Below, piece after piece: positions 1 through 5,049 of a stretch of DNA of 5,822 bases (positions are counted from its first letter, which is position 1; each line of letters begins with the position of its first letter). Below the pieces are notes generated by a model. The model saw only the letters and a list, made by a program, of their open reading frames with translations, was not told the DNA's origin and made no database searches. Source of the DNA: Actinomycetales bacterium (GTDB taxonomy: Bacteria; Actinomycetota; Actinomycetes; Actinomycetales; Microbacteriaceae); contig JAGWUG010000064.1 of NCBI GenBank assembly GCA_028868555.1, positions 1 through 5,822 of the forward strand, given 5' to 3'. The position numbers were made by a program, and so were the translations under genes.

Positions 1-67
1 TACCCGATCGCAGCTTGCGTTGGCGCTTTACGAGGCTGGGATTGTAGGGAATCTAGAGAACGACTAG
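1..67 (+). CDS. C-terminal end of a probable NarL/LuxR-type response regulator (partial)
   Basis: Only the last 21 codons are present, read in the frame beginning at base 2 and ending with TAG at 65-67. The residues TRSQLALALYEAGIV followed by a short polar tail resemble the final recognition and dimerisation helices of the LuxR/NarL helix-turn-helix domain, where family members commonly end with a 'R-x-Q-x-x-x-x-A-x-x-x-G-L/I-V' pattern. If so, the full protein would be a two-component response regulator that binds DNA through this domain. The stop codon overlaps the stop codon of the convergent deformylase gene. The family call rests on about 15 residues; the reading frame itself is more secure than the family. 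No receiver domain or phosphorylation site is visible because the gene starts outside the window. Confidence 0.5.
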   Translation, partial: TRSQLALALYEAGIVGNLEND

Positions 68-630
68 CCCTCTAGCTTGTCTTTCCCCGGTAGCCAGGTG
101 AGTCCCGGCTTGCCCCAGTTATTCTTCATCACGATCTTCTTGGCATCGCCAGCATGCGGTTCGGCCAGACGGTTTACGTAGAGAAGGCCATCAAGGTGGT
201 CAAACTCGTGCTGGAAGATTCGCGCCAACCAACCGGTGGCCTCAATGTCAACTGGCTTGCCCTTCAGATCAACACCGGTGAGGTGAACCCAGTCGGCGCG
301 TTTCAGCGGGAAACGCTCACCAGGTACGCTAAGACAGCCCTCCTGCTCGGTGTCCCAGTCGGCTTCGCCGCTCTCAATCGGCCCTACCTCAAGCACTGGG
401 TTGATGACCTCGCCGCGAACCGGGTTTCCTTCGGCGTCCTCGTAGTCATAAACGAAAACTCGCAGTCCAACGCCAACCTGAGTTGCAGCCAAACCAACTC
501 CTGGAGCCTTATCCATGGTCTCGTACATGTCGCGAACCAGCGCGGCTAGGTCGGCATCGAATTCGGTTACTTCTTGGGCTCGCTGGTGAAGAACCGGCTC
601 TCCGGTGATACAAATTGGGCGTACAGGCAT
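64..630 (-). CDS. def: Peptide deformylase
   Basis: This enzyme removes the formyl group from the N-terminal formyl-methionine of nascent proteins at the ribosome, in the cytoplasm. All three family motifs are intact in the 188-residue product: GVGLAATQ at residues 44-51 (motif 1), EGCLS at 97-101 (motif 2, with metal ligand Cys99), and HEFDH at 141-145 (motif 3, with metal ligands His141 and His145 and catalytic Glu142). The length is normal for the family. The start is supported by the usual deformylase opening (MPVRPI, then a GEPVLHQRAQ stretch). The ribosome-binding site is weak: AGG lies a few bases before the ATG. The gene is divergent from the DMT-transporter gene, and its stop codon shares CTAG with the convergent gene upstream in the window. 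Its usual partner fmt is not in view. There are no unusual residues; it should be active. Confidence 0.97.
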   Translation of the reverse strand: MPVRPICITGEPVLHQRAQEVTEFDADLAALVRDMYETMDKAPGVGLAATQVGVGLRVFVYDYEDAEGNPVRGEVINPVLEVGPIESGEADWDTEQEGCLSVPGERFPLKRADWVHLTGVDLKGKPVDIEATGWLARIFQHEFDHLDGLLYVNRLAEPHAGDAKKIVMKNNWGKPGLTWLPGKDKLEG

Positions 631-633
631 GAA

Positions 634-677
634 CCTAATTTAGGGCAAGCCAAGCCCAGAGCGCCTAAAGGGTAGGC
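634..677. repeat. Two CCTA/TAGG inverted repeats between divergent genes
   Basis: The 76-nt divergent region between def and the DMT gene holds two perfect inverted repeats with related half-sites: CCTAA-T-TTAGG at 634-644 and GCCTA-AAGGG-TAGGC at 663-677. The first lies 3 nt from the def start codon and contains its weak AGG ribosome-binding element on the minus strand. Neither is followed by a T-run, so they are not intrinsic terminators. They could be operator sites or chance. I see no convincing -35/-10 pair for either divergent gene; TAGGCT at 673-678 is a possible weak -10 toward the DMT gene. Confidence 0.3.
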
Positions 678-706
678 TTATTGGAGCAAATCCTAGAGAT
701 TGAGTT

Positions 707-1645
707 ATGAAGCTTTTCACCGGAATAGACCTGCGCTGGTTGGCTGTTGCCTTGGCGCTCGTGGGAGCGGTTGCGCTCGCCTTCGGTGCCCAGTGGCAGA
801 ACGACGCGGTGGGGGAGCAGCAAGGTAAAGGCTCCAAACTTCACGGTTCTCTAGGCCTCAGGCAGATGCTCGCTCTGGTTCGCAGGCCTCGTTGGCTCAT
901 CGGTACCGGGCTACTGGGTCTGGCCGTGGTTTTCCAAATCTCAGCACTGTCTCTTGCTCCGCTTATCGTGGTTCAGCCGCTGGGAGCCATTGCGCTCGTG
1001 GTGACATCGGTGCTCAACGCCCGCATCAGCAAGACCAAGCTCAACCGCGCCACCGTTATCGCCATCGCGCTCTGTGTTTCTGGTGTCTTCGGCTTCGTAG
1101 TGACGGCTTCAACAATCGCTCAAGAGTACGTCCTCACCGATGCCCAAATGTGGCAGGTGCTGGCCATTCTGGCCGTCATTCTGGTCACACTGATCACCGT
1201 TGCGATCCGCAAGGCCAAGACCGGCAAGGCCATTTACTTCGTTGCCGGCGCCGGAATCCTCTACGGCTTTGTGGCAACTCTCACCAAGGTGGTTATTCAG
1301 CGCATCTACCAGGGGCAGTTCGAGTGGGTCACCTTCCTCTGCCTGGTAGTGCTCGGAGTTGCGGTTAGCCTCGGTGGCTGGTTTGTGCAGAGTGCCTACA
1401 GCTCTGGTCCACCAGACCTGGTCATTGCGGGTCTTACCGTCATCGACCCGATGGTCGCCGTTCTAATCGCCGGAACCATCCTGGGTGAGGCTCACCAGGC
1501 CAGCGCCCTAACCATCGTGCTATTTGCGGTGTTTGGCGGAACCGCCATCGTCGGTGTCTTGCTTCTGAGCCAATTCCACCCGCAAATTCTGCTGGCCAAG
1601 CGCCGTGCCGCGGTCTGGACCAAGCGTCGCAACTATAAACGGTAG
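707..1645 (+). CDS. DMT-superfamily (EamA/NIPA-like) membrane transporter
   Basis: This is a 312-residue integral membrane protein. Hydrophobic segments lie at about residues 11-29, 63-82, 84-104, 115-136, 149-167, 175-196, 208-228, 238-258 and 267-289, giving about nine helices. Segments such as 'LSLAPLIVVQPLGAIALV' (81-98) and 'LTVIDPMVAVLIAGTILGE' (243-261) look like the paired helix ends of the drug/metabolite transporter fold, in which a proline-containing helix is followed by a short loop and a GE. The C-terminus is strongly basic (KRR and KRR near 298-309), which fits a cytoplasmic end. DMT proteins carry metabolites, drugs, Mg2+ (NIPA branch) or lipid-linked sugars; the substrate cannot be read from this sequence. 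The start at 707 gives a natural short N-terminus before helix 1, but no strong Shine-Dalgarno is visible. It lies 37 nt before the glycosyltransferase gene on the same strand and may be co-transcribed with it. Confidence 0.82.
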   Translation: MKLFTGIDLRWLAVALALVGAVALAFGAQWQNDAVGEQQGKGSKLHGSLGLRQMLALVRRPRWLIGTGLLGLAVVFQISALSLAPLIVVQPLGAIALVVTSVLNARISKTKLNRATVIAIALCVSGVFGFVVTASTIAQEYVLTDAQMWQVLAILAVILVTLITVAIRKAKTGKAIYFVAGAGILYGFVATLTKVVIQRIYQGQFEWVTFLCLVVLGVAVSLGGWFVQSAYSSGPPDLVIAGLTVIDPMVAVLIAGTILGEAHQASALTIVLFAVFGGTAIVGVLLLSQFHPQILLAKRRAAVWTKRRNYKR

Positions 1646-1661
1646 AATTTTAGAAACCGTT
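1638..1661. repeat. Inverted repeat AACGGT/ACCGTT across the DMT stop codon
   Basis: AACGGT (1638-1643) and ACCGTT (1656-1661) form a 6-bp inverted repeat with a 12-nt A/T-rich centre. It overlaps the last codons and TAG stop of the DMT gene. The sequence after it is not T-rich, so it is a poor intrinsic terminator. The centre contains TAGAAT (1643-1648), which resembles a -10 box for the glycosyltransferase gene, but I find no good -35 at the right distance. It could be an operator or a weak RNA hairpin. Confidence 0.25.
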
Positions 1662-1670
1662 ATCCACCTG

Positions 1671-1676
1671 AGAAGG
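1671..1676 (+). promoter_or_regulatory. Ribosome-binding site of the glycosyltransferase
   Basis: AGAAGG matches five of six positions of AGGAGG and lies 6 nt before the ATG at 1683. It fixes this start. The N-terminal stretch of about 27 residues before the conserved fold is therefore probably really translated, and no alternative ATG occurs near the fold boundary. Confidence 0.65.
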
Positions 1677-1682
1677 GCGTAA

Positions 1683-3167
1683 ATGTCCGTTTCAAATTCC
1701 TCGCATCAGCCTGGAGTTTTTGACCCTGCTGCTCTCAGCACTCAGGCTATCAATACCGTTTCCAGGCCGCTGACCATTGTCATTGCCTGCGACACCTTCC
1801 CGCCTGACATCAATGGAGCCTCACGCTTCGCAGAGCGCCTTGCAGGCGGTCTGGCTCGCCGCGGACACGACGTTCACATCATTGCATCGGCTTACAGCAG
1901 CAAGTTCGGAACCTTCCGCGAGGTCATCGACGGAACCGAAATGACTGTGCACCGTCTGCGCGCCTACAAGCTTCCCCAGCACGAGACCCTGCGCTGGCTC
2001 TGGCCGTTCACAATTGGCAGCGAAGCCACCCGCATCTTCAAGGAAATCAAGCCGGATGTAGTGCACATTCAGAGCCACCTGATCATGGGTCGCTTTGTGG
2101 TTGGTGCCGCCAAGAAGCTAGGCATTCGCCTGGTTGCCACCAACCACATCATGCCCGAGAACCTCATCAAGTACTCGGTGATCATCCCGCCATTCCTGGA
2201 GCAGGCCGCCATGAACTGGGCCTGGCGCGACGCAGGTCGTTTCTTCGCCAAGGTTGACGCGGTTACCACGCCTACCCGTCGTGCCGCAGAGCTGCTAGAA
2301 GCAGCCACAGGCATGAAGGGCGTGATGGCCATTTCCTGTGGCATCGATGCGTCCAAGTTCAAGAACGCTACCCCGCCCTCGAACCAGCCCCCTCGAATCC
2401 TCTTCCTGGGTCGCCTCGACTACGAGAAGCACATCCACAATCTGCTCCGTGCGGTAGCCAAGCTACCGAAGGAGCTTGGCGTGGAAGTTGAGTTGGTTGG
2501 CCGCGGAGGTGAGCAGGCCTACCTCGAAGAATTAGCGAATGAGCTGGGTATCCGCAAGCAGGTGCACTTCTACGGTCACATCAGCGAGGAAGACCTACCT
2601 AAGGCCTACGAGCGTTGCACTGTGTTTGCAATGCCGTCAATCGCAGAGCTGCAGTCCATCGCCACAATGGAGGCAATGGCATCGGGGCGCCCGGTGGTTG
2701 CGGCAGACGCCATGGCTTTGCCTCACCTGGTGCACGATGGTGACAACGGCTACTTGTTCCCGCCTGACGACGTAGATGCCTTTGCAGACCGACTAAAGCG
2801 AGTCCTGACAGCCAACGAGGCCGAGCTGGAGCGGCTTAGCGAGAATTCGCTCTACCTCATCAAGAGCCACGACATTCAGCGCACCCTGAGCATCTTCGAG
2901 AGACTGTACATGGGCGAGACTGTCGCCGAGGAGACCGAAGACAACCTGCCGGAATACTCCGAACCGATCGGTCGTCTCAGCGAATCGTTCCACGATCAGA
3001 TCGTGGCCTTCCGCAAGCGCACTGAGGCTCTGGCCGACAGGGTTGAGGAAGCCACCGATGAACTTCGTGAGCGCATCGAAGACATGCGCGAGCGGGCCGA
3101 GAAGGTGGACAAGCGGGTAAGAAACGCGGTCCGCAAGGCGAGAAAGCGCATCCAGCGCGAACGCTAA
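1683..3167 (+). CDS. GT4-type glycosyltransferase (GT-B fold) with charged helical C-terminal tail
   Basis: The product has 494 residues. Residues 1-27 are a polar leader. Residues 28-220 form the acceptor-side Rossmann domain, with 'FPPDINGASRFAERLA' (39-54) containing the glycine-rich loop and TNHIMPEN at 153-160. Residues 236-410 form the nucleotide-sugar domain, with GRLDYEKH (243-250) placing the usual Arg244 and Lys249 near the donor phosphates. The retaining GT-B E-X7-E motif is E322/E330 in 'AELQSIATMEAMASGRPVV'. This is the pattern of GT4 enzymes that move a sugar from a nucleotide donor to a lipid or glycan acceptor, such as diacylglycerol glucosyltransferases and phosphatidylinositol mannosyltransferases; the exact acceptor is not readable. 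Residues 435-494 are an Arg/Glu/Lys-rich helix, probably a coiled coil or membrane-surface anchor. There is no signal peptide or membrane helix, so it should act on the cytoplasmic face of the membrane. It follows the DMT gene by 37 nt and precedes a tRNA gene by 14 nt. Confidence 0.9.
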   Translation: MSVSNSSHQPGVFDPAALSTQAINTVSRPLTIVIACDTFPPDINGASRFAERLAGGLARRGHDVHIIASAYSSKFGTFREVIDGTEMTVHRLRAYKLPQHETLRWLWPFTIGSEATRIFKEIKPDVVHIQSHLIMGRFVVGAAKKLGIRLVATNHIMPENLIKYSVIIPPFLEQAAMNWAWRDAGRFFAKVDAVTTPTRRAAELLEAATGMKGVMAISCGIDASKFKNATPPSNQPPRILFLGRLDYEKHIHNLLRAVAKLPKELGVEVELVGRGGEQAYLEELANELGIRKQVHFYGHISEEDLPKAYERCTVFAMPSIAELQSIATMEAMASGRPVVAADAMALPHLVHDGDNGYLFPPDDVDAFADRLKRVLTANEAELERLSENSLYLIKSHDIQRTLSIFERLYMGETVAEETEDNLPEYSEPIGRLSESFHDQIVAFRKRTEALADRVEEATDELRERIEDMRERAEKVDKRVRNAVRKARKRIQRER

Positions 3168-3181
3168 ACTTGCTAGGTCAA

Positions 3182-3258
3182 GTGGCGTTAGCTCAGCCGG
3201 TTAGAGCAGCGGACTCATAATCCGTCGGTCGTGGGTTCAAGTCCCACACGCCGCACCA
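3182..3258 (+). tRNA. tRNA with anticodon CAT (elongator Met or Ile2), CCA encoded
   Basis: A full 77-nt cloverleaf can be folded by hand. The acceptor stem is GTGGCGT (3182-3188) with ACGCCGC (3248-3254), including one T-G wobble. The D stem is GCTC/GAGC (3191-3194/3204-3207). The anticodon stem is GCGGA/TCCGT (3209-3213/3221-3225), with loop CTCATAA (3214-3220) and anticodon CAT at 3216-3218. The variable loop is CGGTC. The T stem is GTGGG/CCCAC (3231-3235/3243-3247) with loop TTCAAGT. Discriminator A (3255) is followed by an encoded CCA (3256-3258). The paired 1-72 end and the lack of three G-C pairs beside the anticodon loop exclude the initiator tRNA. CAT is shared by elongator tRNA-Met and tRNA-Ile2 (in which C34 is modified to lysidine), and I cannot decide between them. 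It sits between two protein genes with gaps of 14 and 35 nt, and no clear promoter of its own is visible. Confidence 0.96.
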
Positions 3259-3283
3259 ATACACTTGGATTGGTTTTCTTAAC

Positions 3284-3289
3284 AGGAAG
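3284..3289 (+). promoter_or_regulatory. Ribosome-binding site of the ABC permease
   Basis: AGGAAG lies 4 nt before the ATG at 3294 and supports that start. The whole space between the tRNA 3' end and this start codon is 35 nt. It contains a T-rich stretch (3271-3280) but no hairpin of its own and no clear -35/-10 pair. Confidence 0.65.
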
Positions 3290-3293
3290 TTAA

Positions 3294-4202
3294 ATGAGCA
3301 ATCAATCTGAGTCCCGCGAGCATGACATTGTCGCCCTGCCGCTGCGCCACCCTTGGCGTCTGGTTTGGGCTGTTGTGCTCCTCGCCGTGGTTGGCGCTTT
3401 CGTCTGGTCGCTGGTAGCGGCACCAACCATCAACCATGAGGTGATCGGTAAGTACCTGTTCAGCCCGCTGATTCTGCAGGGTGCTGGTCTCACCGTTCTG
3501 ATGACTGCGCTGTCGATGGTAATCGCGACCCTCCTTGCCACCGCCCTCGCTGTGATGAAGCTGAGCGACAACCCGCTGCTGCGCATAATTGCAACCGGCT
3601 ACATCGAGTTCTTCCGCGGCACGCCGCTGCTGCTTCAGATTGTGTTCTGGGGCTACCTCGGCATCATCTACCCGCACATCACCTTTGGCATTCCCTTCAC
3701 TTCGGTGATCTGGTTTGACCAGCCGACCGCAATGGTCATCTCTTCCTTTGCAGCTGGTCTGATTGCGTTGTCACTGAACGAAGCGGCATACGCAGCAGAA
3801 ATCGTTCGTGCCGGCATCCTCTCGGTAGATAAAGGTCAGGCCGAGGCTGCCAAGTCGCTTGGCATGGACGCCTGGTACACCATGCGCCGAATTGTGCTTC
3901 CTCAGGCCATGCGCGTCATCATTCCACCGATGGGCAACGAAACCATTTCCATGCTGAAGAGCACCTCGTTGCTGCAGGTCATCGCGGTGTCCGAGCTCTA
4001 CACCGTTGCCAGTCAGATCTCGGCCCAGAACCTGGCTCAGATCGAGCTGCTCGTGGTTGCTGGTTTCTGGTACCTGGTCATGAACACGGTTCTCGGCTTC
4101 CCACAGCGCTACCTGGAGAAGCGATTCGGTCGCGGATTCGACGCCGAAGGCAGCACAATGATTCGAACCGGAAAGAGCGGATTGAATGGTGGTCATGTCT
4201 AA
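3294..4202 (+). CDS. Polar amino-acid ABC importer, permease subunit (HisM/GlnP type)
   Basis: This is the membrane channel of an amino-acid importer, 302 residues long. An N-terminal helix (about 22-43) precedes the core, an arrangement known from longer members of this family. Core hydrophobic segments lie at about 60-88, 100-125 and 145-170, with a last one at about 250-270. Two diagnostic stretches are present: [10 protein letters not shown] (106-115), typical of the His/Glu/Gln/Arg permease family, and the EAA loop at about 181-205 ([12 protein letters not shown]..., then RRIVLPQA), which docks onto the ATPase. The C-terminus is a polar cytoplasmic tail. The last 17 nt overlap the start of the ATPase gene, implying translational coupling. 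Only one permease gene is present, so the transporter is probably a permease homodimer with two ATPases. The substrate is a polar amino acid by family; which one is unknown. Confidence 0.93.
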   Translation: MSNQSESREHDIVALPLRHPWRLVWAVVLLAVVGAFVWSLVAAPTINHEVIGKYLFSPLILQGAGLTVLMTALSMVIATLLATALAVMKLSDNPLLRIIATGYIEFFRGTPLLLQIVFWGYLGIIYPHITFGIPFTSVIWFDQPTAMVISSFAAGLIALSLNEAAYAAEIVRAGILSVDKGQAEAAKSLGMDAWYTMRRIVLPQAMRVIIPPMGNETISMLKSTSLLQVIAVSELYTVASQISAQNLAQIELLVVAGFWYLVMNTVLGFPQRYLEKRFGRGFDAEGSTMIRTGKSGLNGGHV

Positions 4203-4962
4203 TACACCGATGGTCCGAGCTCTCTCGGTACGCAAGCGTTTCGGTTCCAACGAGGTTCTCAAGGGCATCACCCTCGAGGTCAGGCAGGGAGAAGTTCTCT
4301 GCCTTCTCGGCCCAAGCGGAAGCGGCAAGTCCACTTTCCTTCGCTGCATCAACCACCTGGAAACCATCAACGGTGGTCGCATCTACGTTGGCGATGAACT
4401 GATTGGTTACCGCCAAGCCGGTGACGTCCTGCACGAGATGCACCCGCGCGAGATCGCAGCCCAGCGCAAGAACATCGGCATGGTGTTCCAGCGTTTCAAC
4501 CTGTTCCCGCACCTTACCGCTCTTGAAAACATCACCGAGGCGCCCGTCGGTGTGGCAAAGCTCAGCAAGTCAGCCGCTCACGAACGTGCCCTAGCGCTTC
4601 TCGATCGAGTTGGGCTGGCCGACAAGGCTAACCACTATCCGAGCCAGCTCTCCGGCGGTCAGCAGCAGCGTGTTGCCATCGCTCGAGCACTGGCCATGGA
4701 GCCTAGTCTCATGCTCTTCGACGAGCCAACCAGCGCCCTCGACCCTGAACTCGTGGGAGACGTGCTTGAGGTTATGAAGGACCTGGCACGCGAGGGCATG
4801 ACCATGATTGTGGTTACCCACGAGATTGGCTTTGCACGCGAAGTTGCCGACACCGTCGTTTTCATGGACGGGGGAGTAGTGGTCGAGGCCGGAGCACCTG
4901 CCGAGGTAATCGACAACCCTCAGCACGAGCGCACTCGCACCTTCCTCCGCTCCGTTTTGTAA
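4186..4962 (+). CDS. Polar amino-acid ABC importer, ATP-binding subunit (GlnQ/HisP type)
   Basis: This is the ATPase that powers the importer from the cytoplasmic side, 258 residues long. All nucleotide-binding motifs are intact: Walker [10 protein letters not shown] (42-50), Q-loop Gln102, signature LSGGQQQR (155-162), Walker B LMLFDEP (175-181) with catalytic Glu180, D-loop SALD (183-186) and the switch His212. The insertion around 73-96 ([16 protein letters not shown]...) before '[13 protein letters not shown]' is typical of amino-acid importer ATPases. The start is uncertain. ATG 4186 has a weak purine-rich GAGCGG at 4175-4180 with 5-nt spacing and overlaps the permease by 17 nt. ATG 4195 would give an 8-nt overlap and a product three residues shorter; ATG 4210 is also possible, starting right before the conserved fold. 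In every case translation is likely coupled to the permease. Confidence 0.95.
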   Translation: MVVMSNTPMVRALSVRKRFGSNEVLKGITLEVRQGEVLCLLGPSGSGKSTFLRCINHLETINGGRIYVGDELIGYRQAGDVLHEMHPREIAAQRKNIGMVFQRFNLFPHLTALENITEAPVGVAKLSKSAAHERALALLDRVGLADKANHYPSQLSGGQQQRVAIARALAMEPSLMLFDEPTSALDPELVGDVLEVMKDLAREGMTMIVVTHEIGFAREVADTVVFMDGGVVVEAGAPAEVIDNPQHERTRTFLRSVL

Positions 4963-4969
4963 AGATTCT

Positions 4970-4997
4970 GTTACACCTGGGCGGGTTCGAATAGAAA
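4970..4997 (+). promoter_or_regulatory. Possible weak promoter before the binding-protein gene
   Basis: GTTACA (4970-4975, four of six matches to TTGACA) is separated by 16 nt from TAGAAA (4992-4997, four of six matches to TATAAT). This would let the binding protein be transcribed separately from the permease and ATPase, which is common because it is needed in excess. The match is weak and could be chance. The 87-nt gap (4963-5049) is one of the two longest non-coding stretches in the window. Confidence 0.25.
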
Positions 4998-5018
4998 ATC
5001 GTTCGAATGCGAATATTC
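4985..5018. repeat. Direct repeat of palindromic GTTCGAAT plus GAATATTC
   Basis: GTTCGAAT occurs at 4985-4992 and again at 5001-5008, exactly 16 bp apart. Each contains the palindrome TTCGAA. A third palindrome, GAATATTC, follows at 5011-5018. The pattern CGAAT therefore appears three times in 27 bp. The two TTCGAA copies can also pair with each other as a 6-bp stem around a 10-nt loop. It lies upstream of the binding-protein gene and overlaps the possible -10 box, so it may be a regulator-binding site. The regulator is unknown. Confidence 0.4.
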
Positions 5019-5021
5019 TTG

Positions 5022-5043
5022 TTCCTGAAACCTATCTCAGGAG
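5022..5043 (+). promoter_or_regulatory. Stem-loop enclosing the ribosome-binding site of the binding protein
   Basis: The Shine-Dalgarno AGGAG (5039-5043) lies 6 nt before the ATG at 5050. It forms part of the 3' arm of a hairpin: TCCTGA (5023-5028) pairs perfectly with TCAGGA (5037-5042) around the 8-nt loop AACCTATC, and T5022-G5043 adds a wobble pair. Folded, this would hide the whole ribosome-binding site, so it could lower or condition translation. It is not a terminator, because no T-run follows. No known riboswitch or attenuator pattern is recognisable. Confidence 0.45.
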
Positions 5044-5049
5044 TTAAAC

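Noticed and set aside
154..549. 131-codon + strand reading frame inside def
   Set aside because: It is antisense to a complete deformylase with all catalytic motifs, lacks any recognisable domain and has no good ribosome-binding site.
3259..3293. Possible terminator or integration site after the tRNA
   Set aside because: The T-rich stretch has no hairpin of its own, there is no duplicate of the tRNA 3' end in the window, and a housekeeping importer follows directly with no integrase or mobile gene.
3193..3426. Minus-strand reading frame of 77 codons containing 'WDLNPRPTDYESAAL'
   Set aside because: That peptide is the well-known artefact of translating the antisense strand of a tRNA gene. 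It lies exactly over the tRNA at 3182-3258 and continues antisense to the permease.
3771..4512. Long minus-strand reading frames (203 and 144 codons) opposite the permease and ATPase
   Set aside because: Both are shadows of strongly supported genes in a genome with biased codon use; they show no domain, signal or start context.
4987..5006. LexA/SOS-box-like arrangement of TCGAA and TTCGA
   Set aside because: The actinobacterial SOS box has TCGAAC-N4-GTTCGA spacing. Here the arms are separated by 10 nt instead of 6, so it does not fit.
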